Below, one piece after another: positions 50,051 through 59,718 of a DNA stretch of 64,000 nt (position 1 is its first letter; each line of letters starts with the position of its first letter). The stretch covers positions 434,001 to 498,000 of the forward strand of contig JARVLF010000019.1 of the NCBI GenBank assembly GCA_030849465.1, read 5' to 3'. The position numbers and the translations under genes were made by a program. The notes under the pieces are model-generated. The model was not told the DNA's origin and did no database searches. It worked only from the letters and a program-made list of their open reading frames with translations. The DNA is from Moesziomyces globuligerus (taxonomy: Eukaryota; Basidiomycota; Ustilaginomycetes; Ustilaginales; Ustilaginaceae).

Positions 50051-52795
50051 CTACTTGCGCTTCCCAGCCTCAACCTGTGCCTGCAGGCTCTGCATGAGCA
50101 CCGCGAGTCCGCTGAGCTGGGAGGGGCTGAGCCTACTGAGCACCACCGAGATGTGCAGGATCTGCTGCTTGCCCGGCGGCGCGACGCCGTCGCCGGCTCC
50201 CTCGGCCGCGCCCTCGCTGATGCCGAGCAGCACAGCAGGTACGCTCTGGGCAGGGTCGATGGGGACAGGCAAGCCCTGCAGACCCTGTGGCTGGCCGTTG
50301 GGCCCGATGACAGGTCGGATATGCGGGCTTGGGGCGGGCTGGATGCCCAACGCCGACAGCCTGGGCAACGAGGCCACGGGGATGAGCAGCGGGATGGGAT
50401 GGTTCGGGATCGAAGCATTCGTCGGTGCGGGCGCAGCTGCTGGTGGTCGCACCATGGACGGCGTCGAGCCGTTGACACCCGCCGGGGGAGCTGGATTTTG
50501 GACTGCCGGCGCAGGGCTCGGCGGCTTGGCCGTCGCCGCGGACGGGGACGATGCAGCGCGCGGCGTGTTGAGGCTGGTTGCGCTCATGAGCGTCGGATGC
50601 ATCGTCGACGGCCGAGCAGCCATCGAGCCTGGCGCCGGCGGCAACGTCGATGCGAATGCATCGCCCGTATAGCCAGGCGCAGGTCCAGGCATGGTAGGTG
50701 GCGGCCGCACCTGCATCCCCGCCCCCGCCGTAGGTGGAGACATGGCCGTGGCCCCTAAGCCAGGCGTTCCGGGGGTGCCTGGCGCCGAAGGCGTCGCTGC
50801 CGGCTTGACGGGCTTCTCTTTCTTCTTGCGCGGTACGCTCGAGCCAATCGGCGGCCCACCGGGCGTACCAGGCAGTGGATGCTTGCGCGGTCGTCCGCGG
50901 CCACGATGCGGCGTCGGTCCGGGCGTTGCGCCGGGCGTGGCAGGTGTACCTGGTGTTGCTGGAGCACTGGCCACGGGGGTGGCTGCTGCTGCTTTTGCTT
51001 TTGGTTTCGCTTTGCTCGGTGGCCGCGCTGGTGTGCCCTGAGGCGTGGCGGGCATGGCAGGTGCATTTGCGATGGAAGCCAGCCCGGATGCAGACGGCGT
51101 CGTAGCTGCGTTTGTGCTGGGCTCTGGCACTCCGTTTGGCGGTACCGGTGGCGCCGTGCCGTACAGAGTCGTGGGCATGGATCCGTGCGTCGAAGGCACG
51201 TTCTGCGGTGAGGCCATGGCGATGCCGTTGGGCGCAGCCTGAGGCATGAGCGTCTGCTGCGCTTGTGGCAGCGAGGCACCAGGAGGGAATGGGAACGCAC
51301 CTGGCGTGCCAACCGAAGTGCCAAGGGTCGAATAAGGGGTCGGAGTCGGCAGCGACGAAGGCGTGGCAACGGCTGAAGCGAGACCAGCATCGCTTGGTGG
51401 CGCCATGCTCATGGGTGCTGGTGCGCCACCCGGGAGCGGCAAGCCTGGCGACGCTCCCGCAGCACCGGCTGAGGCAGGGGCTGGCACGCTCGGTGCGGGC
51501 ACGCTTGGCGGCTCGGGCGGTGGCGTAAAGATGCCAATGCGGTGGCGAGCCTCGCGTTCCTTTTCGAGCTTGGCGGCCTTGGCGGCGGCCCTCTCCTGCT
51601 GGCGCTTGATCCTCTCGAGTTCGCGCTCCCTCTCGCGCTCGCGTTCGATCTCGTCGGTGATGGCGAAGCTGAGCTTGATGGTAGCCGACGAGGTGGCGGC
51701 GTCGATCTCGCGCGTCTCCTCCATGGATTCGAGCTTGGCTTTGAGCGTCTTGAGCTCTTCGATCTGCGCCAGAACTTGCTCGCGGTCGTCAAGATACGCT
51801 AGGCGCTCGAGCTGCTCGAGCGACACGCCTGTGCTGGGCGCACGGCGGTGTGCGGTATCGAGCGCCGTCAGCGTGCGACGAAAGCGCGAGGCGAGCTGTT
51901 CGCGCCGCGCAAACACCGATTCGGCATAGTCGAGCGACGGGAAGGTGGGCAACGGGATGCTCGGCAGCGACGTCGGAAGGCCGAGCTCGTTGAGCTCGTC
52001 GTCGAGGTGACTGTCACTCGCTGCTTCTGCGTTTGGCTGGACGACCAGCTGCGACGGGCCAGGATCGGAAGTGGGATCGGCATCCACCTGCATGGCGTCC
52101 GCTTCTGAAGATTGCTGCTGCGCTTCGTTGTCGCGTGACGTTGCAGGTTGTGGCGAGCATGGGACGAACTCATGAGTACGTTGGGCGATGCGCCTGCGTT
52201 TGCGATTCCTCACCTCTGCGAGGACTGGGTCGTGTGTGAGGCCGAGCGAATGGAGGAGATCGTGGTGGGGGATGTTCCAGACATGGTAGGGAAGCAGTCG
52301 ACGCACTGCATCGCGAGCGTCGGCGAACTGCGAGAGGTCGGGGCGGAGGATGGCGGAGTGGTCGCGCTGAAGCAGCTCGACTAGGAGCGAGACTGGCTGC
52401 GGCTTTGCGTGCGGCTTGGACGCACGCGAGTGAGCGTCGTCCTCATTTTTGGTGGGTGGCGCGTCAGGGATGGCAGCACGTTGCGGTGTGGTGATAGGCG
52501 CGAATCCGTCCTCGGGCTCCTGCTTCACAGCGTACGTGTCTCGAACGGCAGGATGGAGCCTGGTGTGATTGGCAGCGGTGTCGCTGGCGCCGTTGGTGTG
52601 CAGAGTAGTCGGAGGCAGCGGTGATGAGCACGTAGACGCTGGGGCAGCGGCAGCGGCGGCGGCGGCGGCGGATGGGCGCTGGGTGAGCAGCGCCGCTGGG
52701 TCGATGGTCAGAGATGCATGGGCTGAACTGGACGAGGCTTGAGCGGCGAAATGGGGCTGCGAGGTCGGGGTAGAGACCGGCGAAGAGGCTTGCAT
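50051..52795 (-). CDS. GLTSCR-domain protein, putative SWI/SNF-associated subunit
   Basis: 914 residues from ATG 52793-52795 (the frame is open 14 codons further without ATG). Residues about 138-185 match the GLTSCR conserved region: ILRPDLSQFADARDAVRRLLPYHVWN, ending in the hallmark LLPYHV. A highly charged helical stretch lies at about 375-420 (EIERERERERELERIKRQQ) and is followed by long Pro/Ala/Gly/Thr-rich low complexity with an AT-hook-like RGRGRPRKHP and a KKKEK basic patch. The end is a short hydrophobic helix region (ILHISVVLSRLSPSQLSGLAVL). In animals GLTSCR1/BICRA proteins define a non-canonical BAF complex; fungal members are thought to be remodeller subunits. The complex assignment is inference from the domain. 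Confidence 0.68.
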   Translation of the reverse strand: MQASSPVSTPTSQPHFAAQASSSSAHASLTIDPAALLTQRPSAAAAAAAAAPASTCSSPLPPTTLHTNGASDTAANHTRLHPAVRDTYAVKQEPEDGFAPITTPQRAAIPDAPPTKNEDDAHSRASKPHAKPQPVSLLVELLQRDHSAILRPDLSQFADARDAVRRLLPYHVWNIPHHDLLHSLGLTHDPVLAEVRNRKRRRIAQRTHEFVPCSPQPATSRDNEAQQQSSEADAMQVDADPTSDPGPSQLVVQPNAEAASDSHLDDELNELGLPTSLPSIPLPTFPSLDYAESVFARREQLASRFRRTLTALDTAHRRAPSTGVSLEQLERLAYLDDREQVLAQIEELKTLKAKLESMEETREIDAATSSATIKLSFAITDEIERERERERELERIKRQQERAAAKAAKLEKEREARHRIGIFTPPPEPPSVPAPSVPAPASAGAAGASPGLPLPGGAPAPMSMAPPSDAGLASAVATPSSLPTPTPYSTLGTSVGTPGAFPFPPGASLPQAQQTLMPQAAPNGIAMASPQNVPSTHGSMPTTLYGTAPPVPPNGVPEPSTNAATTPSASGLASIANAPAMPATPQGTPARPPSKAKPKAKAAAATPVASAPATPGTPATPGATPGPTPHRGRGRPRKHPLPGTPGGPPIGSSVPRKKKEKPVKPAATPSAPGTPGTPGLGATAMSPPTAGAGMQVRPPPTMPGPAPGYTGDAFASTLPPAPGSMAARPSTMHPTLMSATSLNTPRAASSPSAATAKPPSPAPAVQNPAPPAGVNGSTPSMVRPPAAAPAPTNASIPNHPIPLLIPVASLPRLSALGIQPAPSPHIRPVIGPNGQPQGLQGLPVPIDPAQSVPAVLLGISEGAAEGAGDGVAPPGKQQILHISVVLSRLSPSQLSGLAVLMQSLQAQVEAGKRK

Positions 52796-53587
52796 GCCTA
52801 GGCAGCTGTGGTGACCGGGGACGAGCAACGGCGACAAAGGACGGCGGTGAACGACCTTGGCGCTGCTGCGGGCCCGTATGGGATGCGATGGCCAGGCGGG
52901 CGATAGCTGCGCACCAAGCGACCGACGATGCTGAAGGAGGCGTCGCTAGCTTGTCTGGAAGCTGACGATCCGACAGGCTGGGACGAGGTGCGCCCACTCT
53001 GCCTATGGAAGGACCGCCGTAGGCGAAGCGCGGTGGTGGAGACGGTAGCGTAGATGCGCTGGTGCGACGAGGCTGGCGAGCTTTACGCTGGCAACAATCA
53101 CGGCGTTGGGTTGCTGGACTGAGTTGGGTCGGGTCGGGTGTCGGAGGTCTTGTTGTTTGCTGATGCTTTGCTGTGTTGGCTGCCCTGTGCTCTGTGCTTT
53201 GTGCTCTGTGCTCGCTTGGCGATCAATCTGTGAATGCTGCGGGTGGTGTGGGAGCTGAGCGTCGGCACGCGATGAGAGAGAGAGATGGCCCATTTGACCT
53301 CAAAAGCGCCGATCTGCCATCGCCCCGACCCTTTTTTTTTCCCCTTTCTTGAGCGCGAATCGCGAATCGCAAATCATCGGCGATGCCTGTTTCCATTCAC
53401 CCGATCCTACGTCACTCCACCCCACACTCTTTCAATCAATCAGCAATGCCGACTCTCAAGCGGCGAGAGCAGCCGAACAAAGCAGCAGCAAGCAGCAGCA
53501 AGCAGCAGCAGCACCCTCGGTGACGATACTGGATTGACGAGCGGCATATGCGTCCTTTCCTCTAGCTCGGTCCTGTAGCTCGGTATC
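52796..53587. other. Promoter region of the GLTSCR-domain gene
   Basis: About 790 bases. It includes a 9-base T run (53332-53340) and an AGCAGCAGCA repeat (53481-53513). No gene seen; the 3' UTR of the next minus-strand gene also ends here. Confidence 0.55.
53481..53513. repeat. AGCAGCAGCA decamer repeat
   Basis: Three direct copies of the ten-base unit AGCAGCAGCA with a CAGCA end, not in a coding region. Confidence 0.8.
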
Positions 53588-54253
53588 TCAGCGGCGCATC
53601 ACGTCGGTGAGCGGCAGGAGGCACCACACGCGGCGCTTGTACGCCTCGTGCTGGGTGCGCAGCTTGCTTGCGCTGAATTTGGCCTCTTCGTCGCGGATGG
53701 CGTAGTAGAAGATGGCGAGCGAGACGAGCAGAGCAGAGAGCGCGAGGCTGCCCGCGTGCGACACGAGGTAGGCGTGGCCGTGATCCGGGTGGTTGGCCGA
53801 GCTCGTGACGATGAAGCCGGCCAGCAACGTGGCGAGGTAGGCCGAGTAGAAGGGATTCCTGACGAGCGCAAACGGTCCGTTGGTGATGAGGAAAGTGGGC
53901 TCGTCCGGGCTGAAGCAAGCCGTGAGGGGCGTGGTTGCCATCGTGTACCGCGCCCACCAGAAGAAGACGAGGCTGTAGATGATCAGCAGCACCGCGATGC
54001 CGGTCTGTGTCGCGTCCGCCGACTTGGGCAACGCAAAGTAGATGGCGACGTCCGGAACGAGGTAGCAGACACCAAGCATGGGCACGTAGAGCAGCGTGCG
54101 CAGACCGATGTGCGACTTGTTGAACACCAGCGGCGGCACGATGCAGAACGTCAGGTCCGTGATGGCTTTGAGCACCACAAACACCTGCTGCGGAGCGCTC
54201 AGCTCGCGCCACACGGCAGGAGCATCCGAAATGAGCGTGCGAATCGTGTCCAT
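53588..54253 (-). CDS. Integral membrane methyltransferase of the ICMT/PEMT fold
   Basis: 221 residues from ATG 54251-54253. At least four hydrophobic helices occur (LTFCIVPPLVF; LLYVPMLGVCYLVPDVAIYF; GIAVLLIIYSLVFFWWARY; SLALSALLVSLAIFYYA). The diagnostic part is NGPFALVRNPFYSAYLATLLAGF, the GPY..VRHPxY block of isoprenylcysteine carboxyl methyltransferases and related phospholipid methyltransferases, followed by IRDEEAKF..QHEAYKRRVWCLLP, which matches the EE...Y..Y..RV end that binds S-adenosylmethionine. It differs from Ste14 in its N-terminal half, so a prenyl-cysteine substrate is not assured. Substrate unknown. Confidence 0.68.
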   Translation of the reverse strand: MDTIRTLISDAPAVWRELSAPQQVFVVLKAITDLTFCIVPPLVFNKSHIGLRTLLYVPMLGVCYLVPDVAIYFALPKSADATQTGIAVLLIIYSLVFFWWARYTMATTPLTACFSPDEPTFLITNGPFALVRNPFYSAYLATLLAGFIVTSSANHPDHGHAYLVSHAGSLALSALLVSLAIFYYAIRDEEAKFSASKLRTQHEAYKRRVWCLLPLTDVMRR

Positions 54254-54617
54254 CTTGTGGCGAGCGTGATGGCGTCGAGCGTGGTGCGAGGGTAGCGAGG
54301 ATGAGGTCCAAGTCGGTTCGGTGGTAACTCAACTCCCGGAAGCCGCTCCGCCGCGGACCCTGCCTGAGCATGAGGTGCGCGGTCTAACAGGTTTGGGAAA
54401 ATCGCGTCCCTGCCACTCGGCTTCTCAGCACAGCACAGCACAGCACAGCATGCGTCCGTGCATGACGACAACACTCACCACCGACGCAGCCTCCACGATC
54501 TCTTCCTCCATCGACTCTTTCTGACTGCATCAAGTGCATCTGGTGCTCAAACAGCGCTGGGCTACTCCTAGGCACTCCGGCACAATCCTGCCTCCTGCCT
54601 CTGGCCTCATCGCCGAC
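54254..54617. other. Divergent promoter region ICMT-like / PTM1
   Basis: 364 bases; a five-unit CAGCA pentamer repeat sits at 54426-54450. Nothing else recognised. Confidence 0.55.
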
Positions 54618-56676
54618 ATGTCGTCGCGAGGTCGTCGCACCGCGGTGCGTCGCCTCGCCCCCTCACGCAGCAGCTCCCTGCTTGCGCTCGTCGTGCTGCT
54701 GGTGCTCTCCATACTTCGACCTGCCGCCGCCTTCACCGTGTCCATCTCCGAGAAGGACGAGCTGCGCCAGACATGTTCGGGTGTGTTTGCCGGTGGCGAC
54801 AGCCACATCGAGGCCTTCTTCCACAAGAACTCGACGGGCACCGTCGCCACAATGTTCTACGAGTTCGCCGATTTTGACAAGCTCGGCAAGCTTTCCAAGG
54901 ACCGCGATACATTTGGCTTCCAGCTCAAGAGCTACATCTGCACGCCAAACGCCATCCAGCAGTCGCTCTGCTCCAACGAACAGCTCGGCAACTTTATCGT
55001 CGACGAGTCCAGCGGAAAGGCCTCCACCGTGCAGCTCCACAGGCTCGACTTTCCCGCCTCGGGGTCGACGGATGAACAGATGCTGGTACGTAGCCATGGC
55101 AGGTGCAAAGCCGAATCCTGATGTCTCCAAGCAAAGCTGACCTGTGTCTTTTTGGCGGCTCGCTAGCGATACAACGTGACCAAGACCGGATACTACTGCT
55201 TCGGTGCGAGTGAGCTGGCCCCCTTTCCCTTCACCCCAAGCCTGGCTCGCCGATCATCTTGGCGGACAGCATGCTGACCCCTGACCTGCCTTGCCTATCT
55301 GTGCATCTACAGCCGAGGTTCCGCTCGTATCGCTCGAGGACGCGCCTGCCGGGGGTGGCGATGTGGCCGTGCACGCGGCGTTCAAGGGCCGCGTCGAGTT
55401 CTTCAACAAGTTCAAGGGCAACCTGCCCGCAGCCGAGCATCCGAAGCTGCTCTTCTACTTTGCCATGACGCTGGCCTACCTCGCGCTCGGCGCCTACTGG
55501 CTCTCGCTCTGCCTCCGCCACCGCGACCAGATGCTGACGGTGCAGCACTTCATCTCGGGCACCATCGCCTTCCTCGTCGTCGAGATGGTCGCACAGTGGG
55601 CGTACTACTACTACCTCAACACGCATCTCATCGACTTTTTCCGAATCCGCGAGGTCAACGGCCGCACGGCCGTCACCGCCGTCGCCCGCTTCCTCCTCGT
55701 GCTCACCAGCATCCTCGACGCAGGTCGCAACTCGGTCTCGTTCTTCCTCCTGCTCATCGTCGCCATGGGCTACGGCGTCATCCGACCGTCGATCGGCCCG
55801 GTCATGACCCGAGTCCGATGGCTCACCGCAGCCCACTTTGTCTTTGGCGTCCTCTACTCGGTCGGCATCGTCCTCATCCAGCTCGACCAGGGCGGCGCAT
55901 GGGTTTTTGCTTTCATCTTCCCGCTCGCAATGACGCTCACCGCCTTCCTCACCTGGACCATGAACTCGCTCAACCGCAGCATCGAATACCTCACCCAGCG
56001 CAAACAGACCTTCAAGCGCTCCATGTTTGTCATGCTTCACCGCATCCTTCTCGGTGCCGTCGTCGTCATCGTAGGTACCTCGGCCCCGTCCCTTGTTCCG
56101 AGTCCCACGCAGCCCACTGACGTCTCGTCTGCTTTTCGGCGTTTGCTTCGTGTCGCACAGTTTGCCTTTTTCATCATCTCCTCGATCGCCTTTTCGCAGT
56201 CGGGCGGCGAAGGGTTTGCGCCCAACACGTGGCGCTACCGGTGGTTCCTCCTCGACGGCTGGCTGGGCTTGCTGTACTTTGGCGTCTTTGCCGCCATCGC
56301 GTGGGTGTGGCGTCCGACGGGCCACAACATGCGTCTGGCCATGTCGGACGAGCTTGCCACCGACGACGACCCCACCGCCGAGGGCTACGAGGTGGATACC
56401 TTTGCCGGCCGCGGTCCCGATGGGCCGGACAGCGAGGACGAGGACGATCTCGAGGCGAATGCGGCCTCGAAGCGTGCGGCGGGGCGCGGCGTGCCGAACA
56501 ACGACGTTGTTTTCGAGATCGGTGACGAGGACGATGAGGCGGATCGCAGCAGGGATGCGGCGAGGAATGCAACGCGGGCGGGCGGGCAGGGCGAGCGAGA
56601 GGGACTCATGAGAGCAAGCCAGAACAACTCGGAGGAAACGCTGGTGCCAGGCAACAAGGCCACCAAAAACGACTAG
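54618..56676 (+). CDS. PTM1: Lung seven transmembrane (Lu7TM/GPR107-like) protein Ptm1
   Basis: Four exons: 54618-55085, 55167-55203, 55313-56070, 56161-56676 (introns 81, 109 and 90 nt), giving 592 residues. Spliced joins read QMLRYNVTKTGYYCF-AEVPLV, the family's KTGYYC luminal motif. Residues 1-about 35 are a signal peptide (LLALVVLLVLSILRPAAA). A luminal domain runs to about residue 205, then seven membrane helices (starting LLFYFAMTLAYLALGAYWLS, through the DAGRNSVSFFLLLIVAMGYG block and ending GLLYFGVFAAIAW), and an acidic cytosolic tail (SEDEDDLEAN). Ptm1/GPR107 proteins act in Golgi-endosome traffic; their exact role is open. Intron 3 has a length divisible by three and no stop, so its retention would keep the frame. 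Confidence 0.88.
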
Positions 56677-57018
56677 CACCTCGCCGATACGGAGAGGACA
56701 TCTTCATCGACAACCTAGCATGTACATAGTCACCCGCATCTGCATAGAGCATACTCGCATCCTTGGCGTCCCAAGTGATTGGGCGGTTCGGTTGGCTGGA
56801 ATCCGTGTGAGTGTGCAGAGTTGCGCGAGGGCGGTGTCGCGTGGGATGGTGGTTCGAATTGTTTTTCGTGCGAGAGAAAAGGGGAGGTCGGGAAGAAGTG
56901 GATTTTTGAAGGCGCCTTTGGCAAGCTTTGACATTACCATCATCTGCCATCAGCTTGTCAACGCTCGCTTGTCCACCTTTCTCGACTGATCTTGGGCGCA
57001 TCCTCACCGACGCATAAC
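56677..57018. other. Intergenic region PTM1 / MRPL32
   Basis: 342 bases on a shared strand direction: PTM1 3' UTR and MRPL32 promoter. No further element recognised. Confidence 0.55.
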
Positions 57019-57483
57019 ATGTTGTCGACACGAGCAGTAGCATCCTCGTTGCGACTTTCGCTTCGAGTGGGTAGTTCGACGTTGCGATTGCAGCTGCCGA
57101 CGCTGCCTGCATTCTTTGGCTCCTCCTCGTCCTCTTCGCTCACACCTGCGCTTGCTGGCCTTAGCAACGCTGCGGAATCGTCGGGAACCGAGACGAAGGA
57201 GGGTGGATTGGGTGCGTTGTGGGATGGGATCTTGCTCGCGGTGCCCAAGAAGAAGGTCTCGCACTCGCGCAAGTCGATGCGCGCAGCCAACAAGGGCCTC
57301 AAGGACCGCGCCGACATGGTCCACTGCAGCGCCTGCGGCAAACCAAAGATCCAACACCACATCTGCGCCCACTGCTACTTTGAACTCAACCGCGCAAGAA
57401 AGATCGCCCTCGCTCAACAGGACGCTTCCCAAATCGTAAACGCAAAGTCCCCCACCCAGCAAAAGTCCCTCAACAACCAGTAA
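57019..57483 (+). CDS. MRPL32: Mitochondrial large ribosomal subunit protein bL32m
   Basis: 154 residues from ATG 57019. The first about 70 residues are Ser/Arg/Leu-rich with few acids, a mitochondrial presequence (MLSTRAVASSLRLSLRVG). The mature part opens with the bL32 signature AVPKKKVSHSRKSMRAANKGL and carries a zinc ribbon of two CxxC pairs (CSACGKPKIQHHICAHC). In yeast the presequence is removed by the m-AAA protease, which couples ribosome assembly to protein quality control; the zinc ribbon is what limits that cleavage. Length is normal and no intron is needed. Confidence 0.93.
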   Translation: MLSTRAVASSLRLSLRVGSSTLRLQLPTLPAFFGSSSSSSLTPALAGLSNAAESSGTETKEGGLGALWDGILLAVPKKKVSHSRKSMRAANKGLKDRADMVHCSACGKPKIQHHICAHCYFELNRARKIALAQQDASQIVNAKSPTQQKSLNNQ

Positions 57484-57789
57484 TCTCGCCCAAACCGCAT
57501 CCATCGCTTCTCTCCTCCCGCCTTCCACAGCCGGATGATCGAGAACCGCAAACCGATCCACTTCTGCTCAAGCGCCCCGTGGCCATGAGCCCTGCCAACC
57601 CTCACATCTGTACTCTATGTTCCGTCTCGCACGTCTATTTTTCACGCACACGCCCACAATCCCGACTCTGTTTGGCGCCTCATCGGACAAGCATCCCGAA
57701 TCGCTGATCAGTCAGGAAGAGACGCTTACGACATTTTTTTGGGCAAGTGAGAGTCAAGCTAATGGTACACAGAGGAGGGGGAAGGAGGA
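57484..57789. other. Convergent intergenic region MRPL32 / LYS1
   Basis: 306 bases between two stops; only presumed 3' UTRs. Confidence 0.6.
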
Positions 57790-58962
57790 TCAGGCGCCGT
57801 TCTTCTCGGCCTCGGCGAGATGGTGACGGAAGAGCTTTTCGGCGCGCTGCCAGACGGCGCCCTCGCCCTCGGCGAGCGTGTCGAGCTGAGTGGTGTCCTT
57901 TCCGAGCACCTTTGGCAGCTGGAGCAGGCTAGGGAGGAGGTCGTTGCTGAAGCCCTCGGAGCTCTCGCGCGGGAGGAGCGTGGGGAGGTGGTCGATCGAG
58001 ATGACGGTGAGCGCCGGGTTGCCCTTGCCCGTCTCGACGTCGACGGTGGGCTTGTCAAAGGTGGTGTTGATGCTGTAGATGGGGAGAGGGTTGTTGGGGT
58101 TGGTGGTATCGCACGAGACGTCGACGACGACGCCGAGCCTGCGCTGCTTGCCGGCCGCCTCGATGGTGGGCTGGTCGAGGAATGGAGGGATCTTGGCGGT
58201 GAGGTAGATGCAGTTGACAAAGATGTCTACGTCGAGCAGCTCCTGGTACGGGCCGTGCTTGGCCGAGGTCTCCTGGATGTCCCAGCGCACAATGTCTTCC
58301 GAGGCGACGCCGGCCTTTTCGAAAAAGTCGATGGCGCCGCGACCGCACCTGCCGAGGGCGCCGACGACGAGCGCCTTGACCTTGCCGTCGCTGCGCGACT
58401 TGCGGATGTGCTCGATCTGCTGCTTGGCGTGCGCGATGAGCGCCTGCTCGTTCGGGTACGCCTTCTGGGCGCCGAGGCGGCGGTCGTCGCCCTGGACCTG
58501 CTCGGCGAGCGCGAGCAGGCCGAGCGCGGCGCCGGCAAAGCCGGCGTGCCAGCCAAAGGCGGCGACGCGACGTTTGTTGCTATCCTCGAGGAACTCGAGA
58601 TCGTAGAGCTTGCCGCCGCCGCGCTTGAAGCGGCCGAGGACGTCGACCCAGCCGGCCTGCTTCTTGTAGCAGTGCGCAAACTGGATGTGGGTGTGGGGCA
58701 GATCCGGCCCGGGCTCCTCGAGCTCCTTGAGACCGATGATGGGGATGTCCTTGGGCAGCGAGTGGAAGGTGTTGTGCGGAGCGATCTTGCAGCCGACGTC
58801 GGCGTACTCCTTGTCGTCAAAGATGCGCTGCGGATCCGACTCGACGGTGATGTCGAAGCCGGCGTCGATGAGCGCCTTGGCGGTGGTGGGCGTGAGCGCC
58901 GCACGGTGCTCGGCCGGCTTCATCTCGCATCGCAGGTACAGGGGCTGACGAGTGGCAGACAT
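57790..58962 (-). CDS. LYS1: Saccharopine dehydrogenase (NAD+, L-lysine-forming)
   Basis: 390 residues from ATG 58960-58962 (MSATRQPLYLRCE); the upstream in-frame codon at 58971 is TTG. N-terminal AlaDH/PNT-like half contains EMKPAEHRAALTP, the substrate-binding Lys/His pair region, IIGLKEL and HIQFAHCYKKQAGW. The second half has the NAD-binding fold with VVGALGRCGRGAIDF, then WDIQET, FVNCIYL and VVDVSCDTTNPNNPLPIY. The enzyme cleaves saccharopine oxidatively to lysine and 2-oxoglutarate, the last step of the fungal alpha-aminoadipate route. Length agrees with yeast Lys1 (373). The C-terminus ends RHHLAEAEKNGA with no clear peroxisomal signal, unlike some yeast homologues. Confidence 0.96.
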   Translation of the reverse strand: MSATRQPLYLRCEMKPAEHRAALTPTTAKALIDAGFDITVESDPQRIFDDKEYADVGCKIAPHNTFHSLPKDIPIIGLKELEEPGPDLPHTHIQFAHCYKKQAGWVDVLGRFKRGGGKLYDLEFLEDSNKRRVAAFGWHAGFAGAALGLLALAEQVQGDDRRLGAQKAYPNEQALIAHAKQQIEHIRKSRSDGKVKALVVGALGRCGRGAIDFFEKAGVASEDIVRWDIQETSAKHGPYQELLDVDIFVNCIYLTAKIPPFLDQPTIEAAGKQRRLGVVVDVSCDTTNPNNPLPIYSINTTFDKPTVDVETGKGNPALTVISIDHLPTLLPRESSEGFSNDLLPSLLQLPKVLGKDTTQLDTLAEGEGAVWQRAEKLFRHHLAEAEKNGA

Positions 58963-59718
58963 GTTGGGCAATCGGTAGATGGGTGATGGGTGATGGGTGA
59001 GAGACTGGGGGCTTGTTGCGAATGGATCAGATATAGGCGCCGAAGGTTGCTTCCTGGCTGGGTTCGGCCTTGTGCCGGAGCGTTGGGCGGGCGTGACGGT
59101 TGCGAGTGCGAGTGCGCATTTGGCAGCTGCGCAAAGCTTTCTTCCTGCGCCTCTTCCTCCTCCTCGCTCTGGCAGCGCTCAGTCGAGTCAGGCAAATCAA
59201 TCACAGAATGCACACAAAGGCATGCGCAACGTGACCGCATCCAGCACCTTCGGCCAACGCACGCTCCCTCGGCCTTTCGCCGAATGCCCGGAGGCGATTC
59301 AGAATTTGCGTGTGTGTCAGACCTGCGATACTTACACTTAAGGAAGCGATTTCGGATCCGCGATCGCGCGTCGGCTGTGCCGATGCGAGTCGCGTTGCGG
59401 CGGATTTCGAAACAGACCCTGGCGGCGCCAAAGCGAAGAAGCGCCCGCTGCCGCGCCTCGCCTCGCCTTGACCTCGACTCGACCTCGACTCCGTCCGCAG
59501 TGTCCGCAGTCTTGCCTCTCTACCATCGACATCGATGTAAGTAGCGCCAAGCATCACGGCAACGCCGCCTCGACTCAGCCTAGCCTCAGCCTAGCTGACC
59601 GTCCAAGCATCCCCCCTGCACCCGCGTCTTGCCTCCGTCGGCCACCGCCAACTCTCTCCCCGTCTGCAGCTAGACGCCCGTGTTCCTTGATATAGCGTGC
59701 ACACCATCGACGAGCAAT
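58963..59718. other. Divergent promoter region LYS1 / CPSF6-like gene
   Basis: 756 bases without a gene. Two short direct repeats (CCTCAGCCTAG-type near 59576-59597; CTCGACTCGACCTCGACT near 59472-59491) occur just before the plus-strand gene. No TATA box is evident. Confidence 0.55.

Noticed and set aside
57820..58986. 388-codon plus-strand frame opposite LYS1
   Set aside because: Same reason; the minus strand encodes a complete, unmistakable Lys1.
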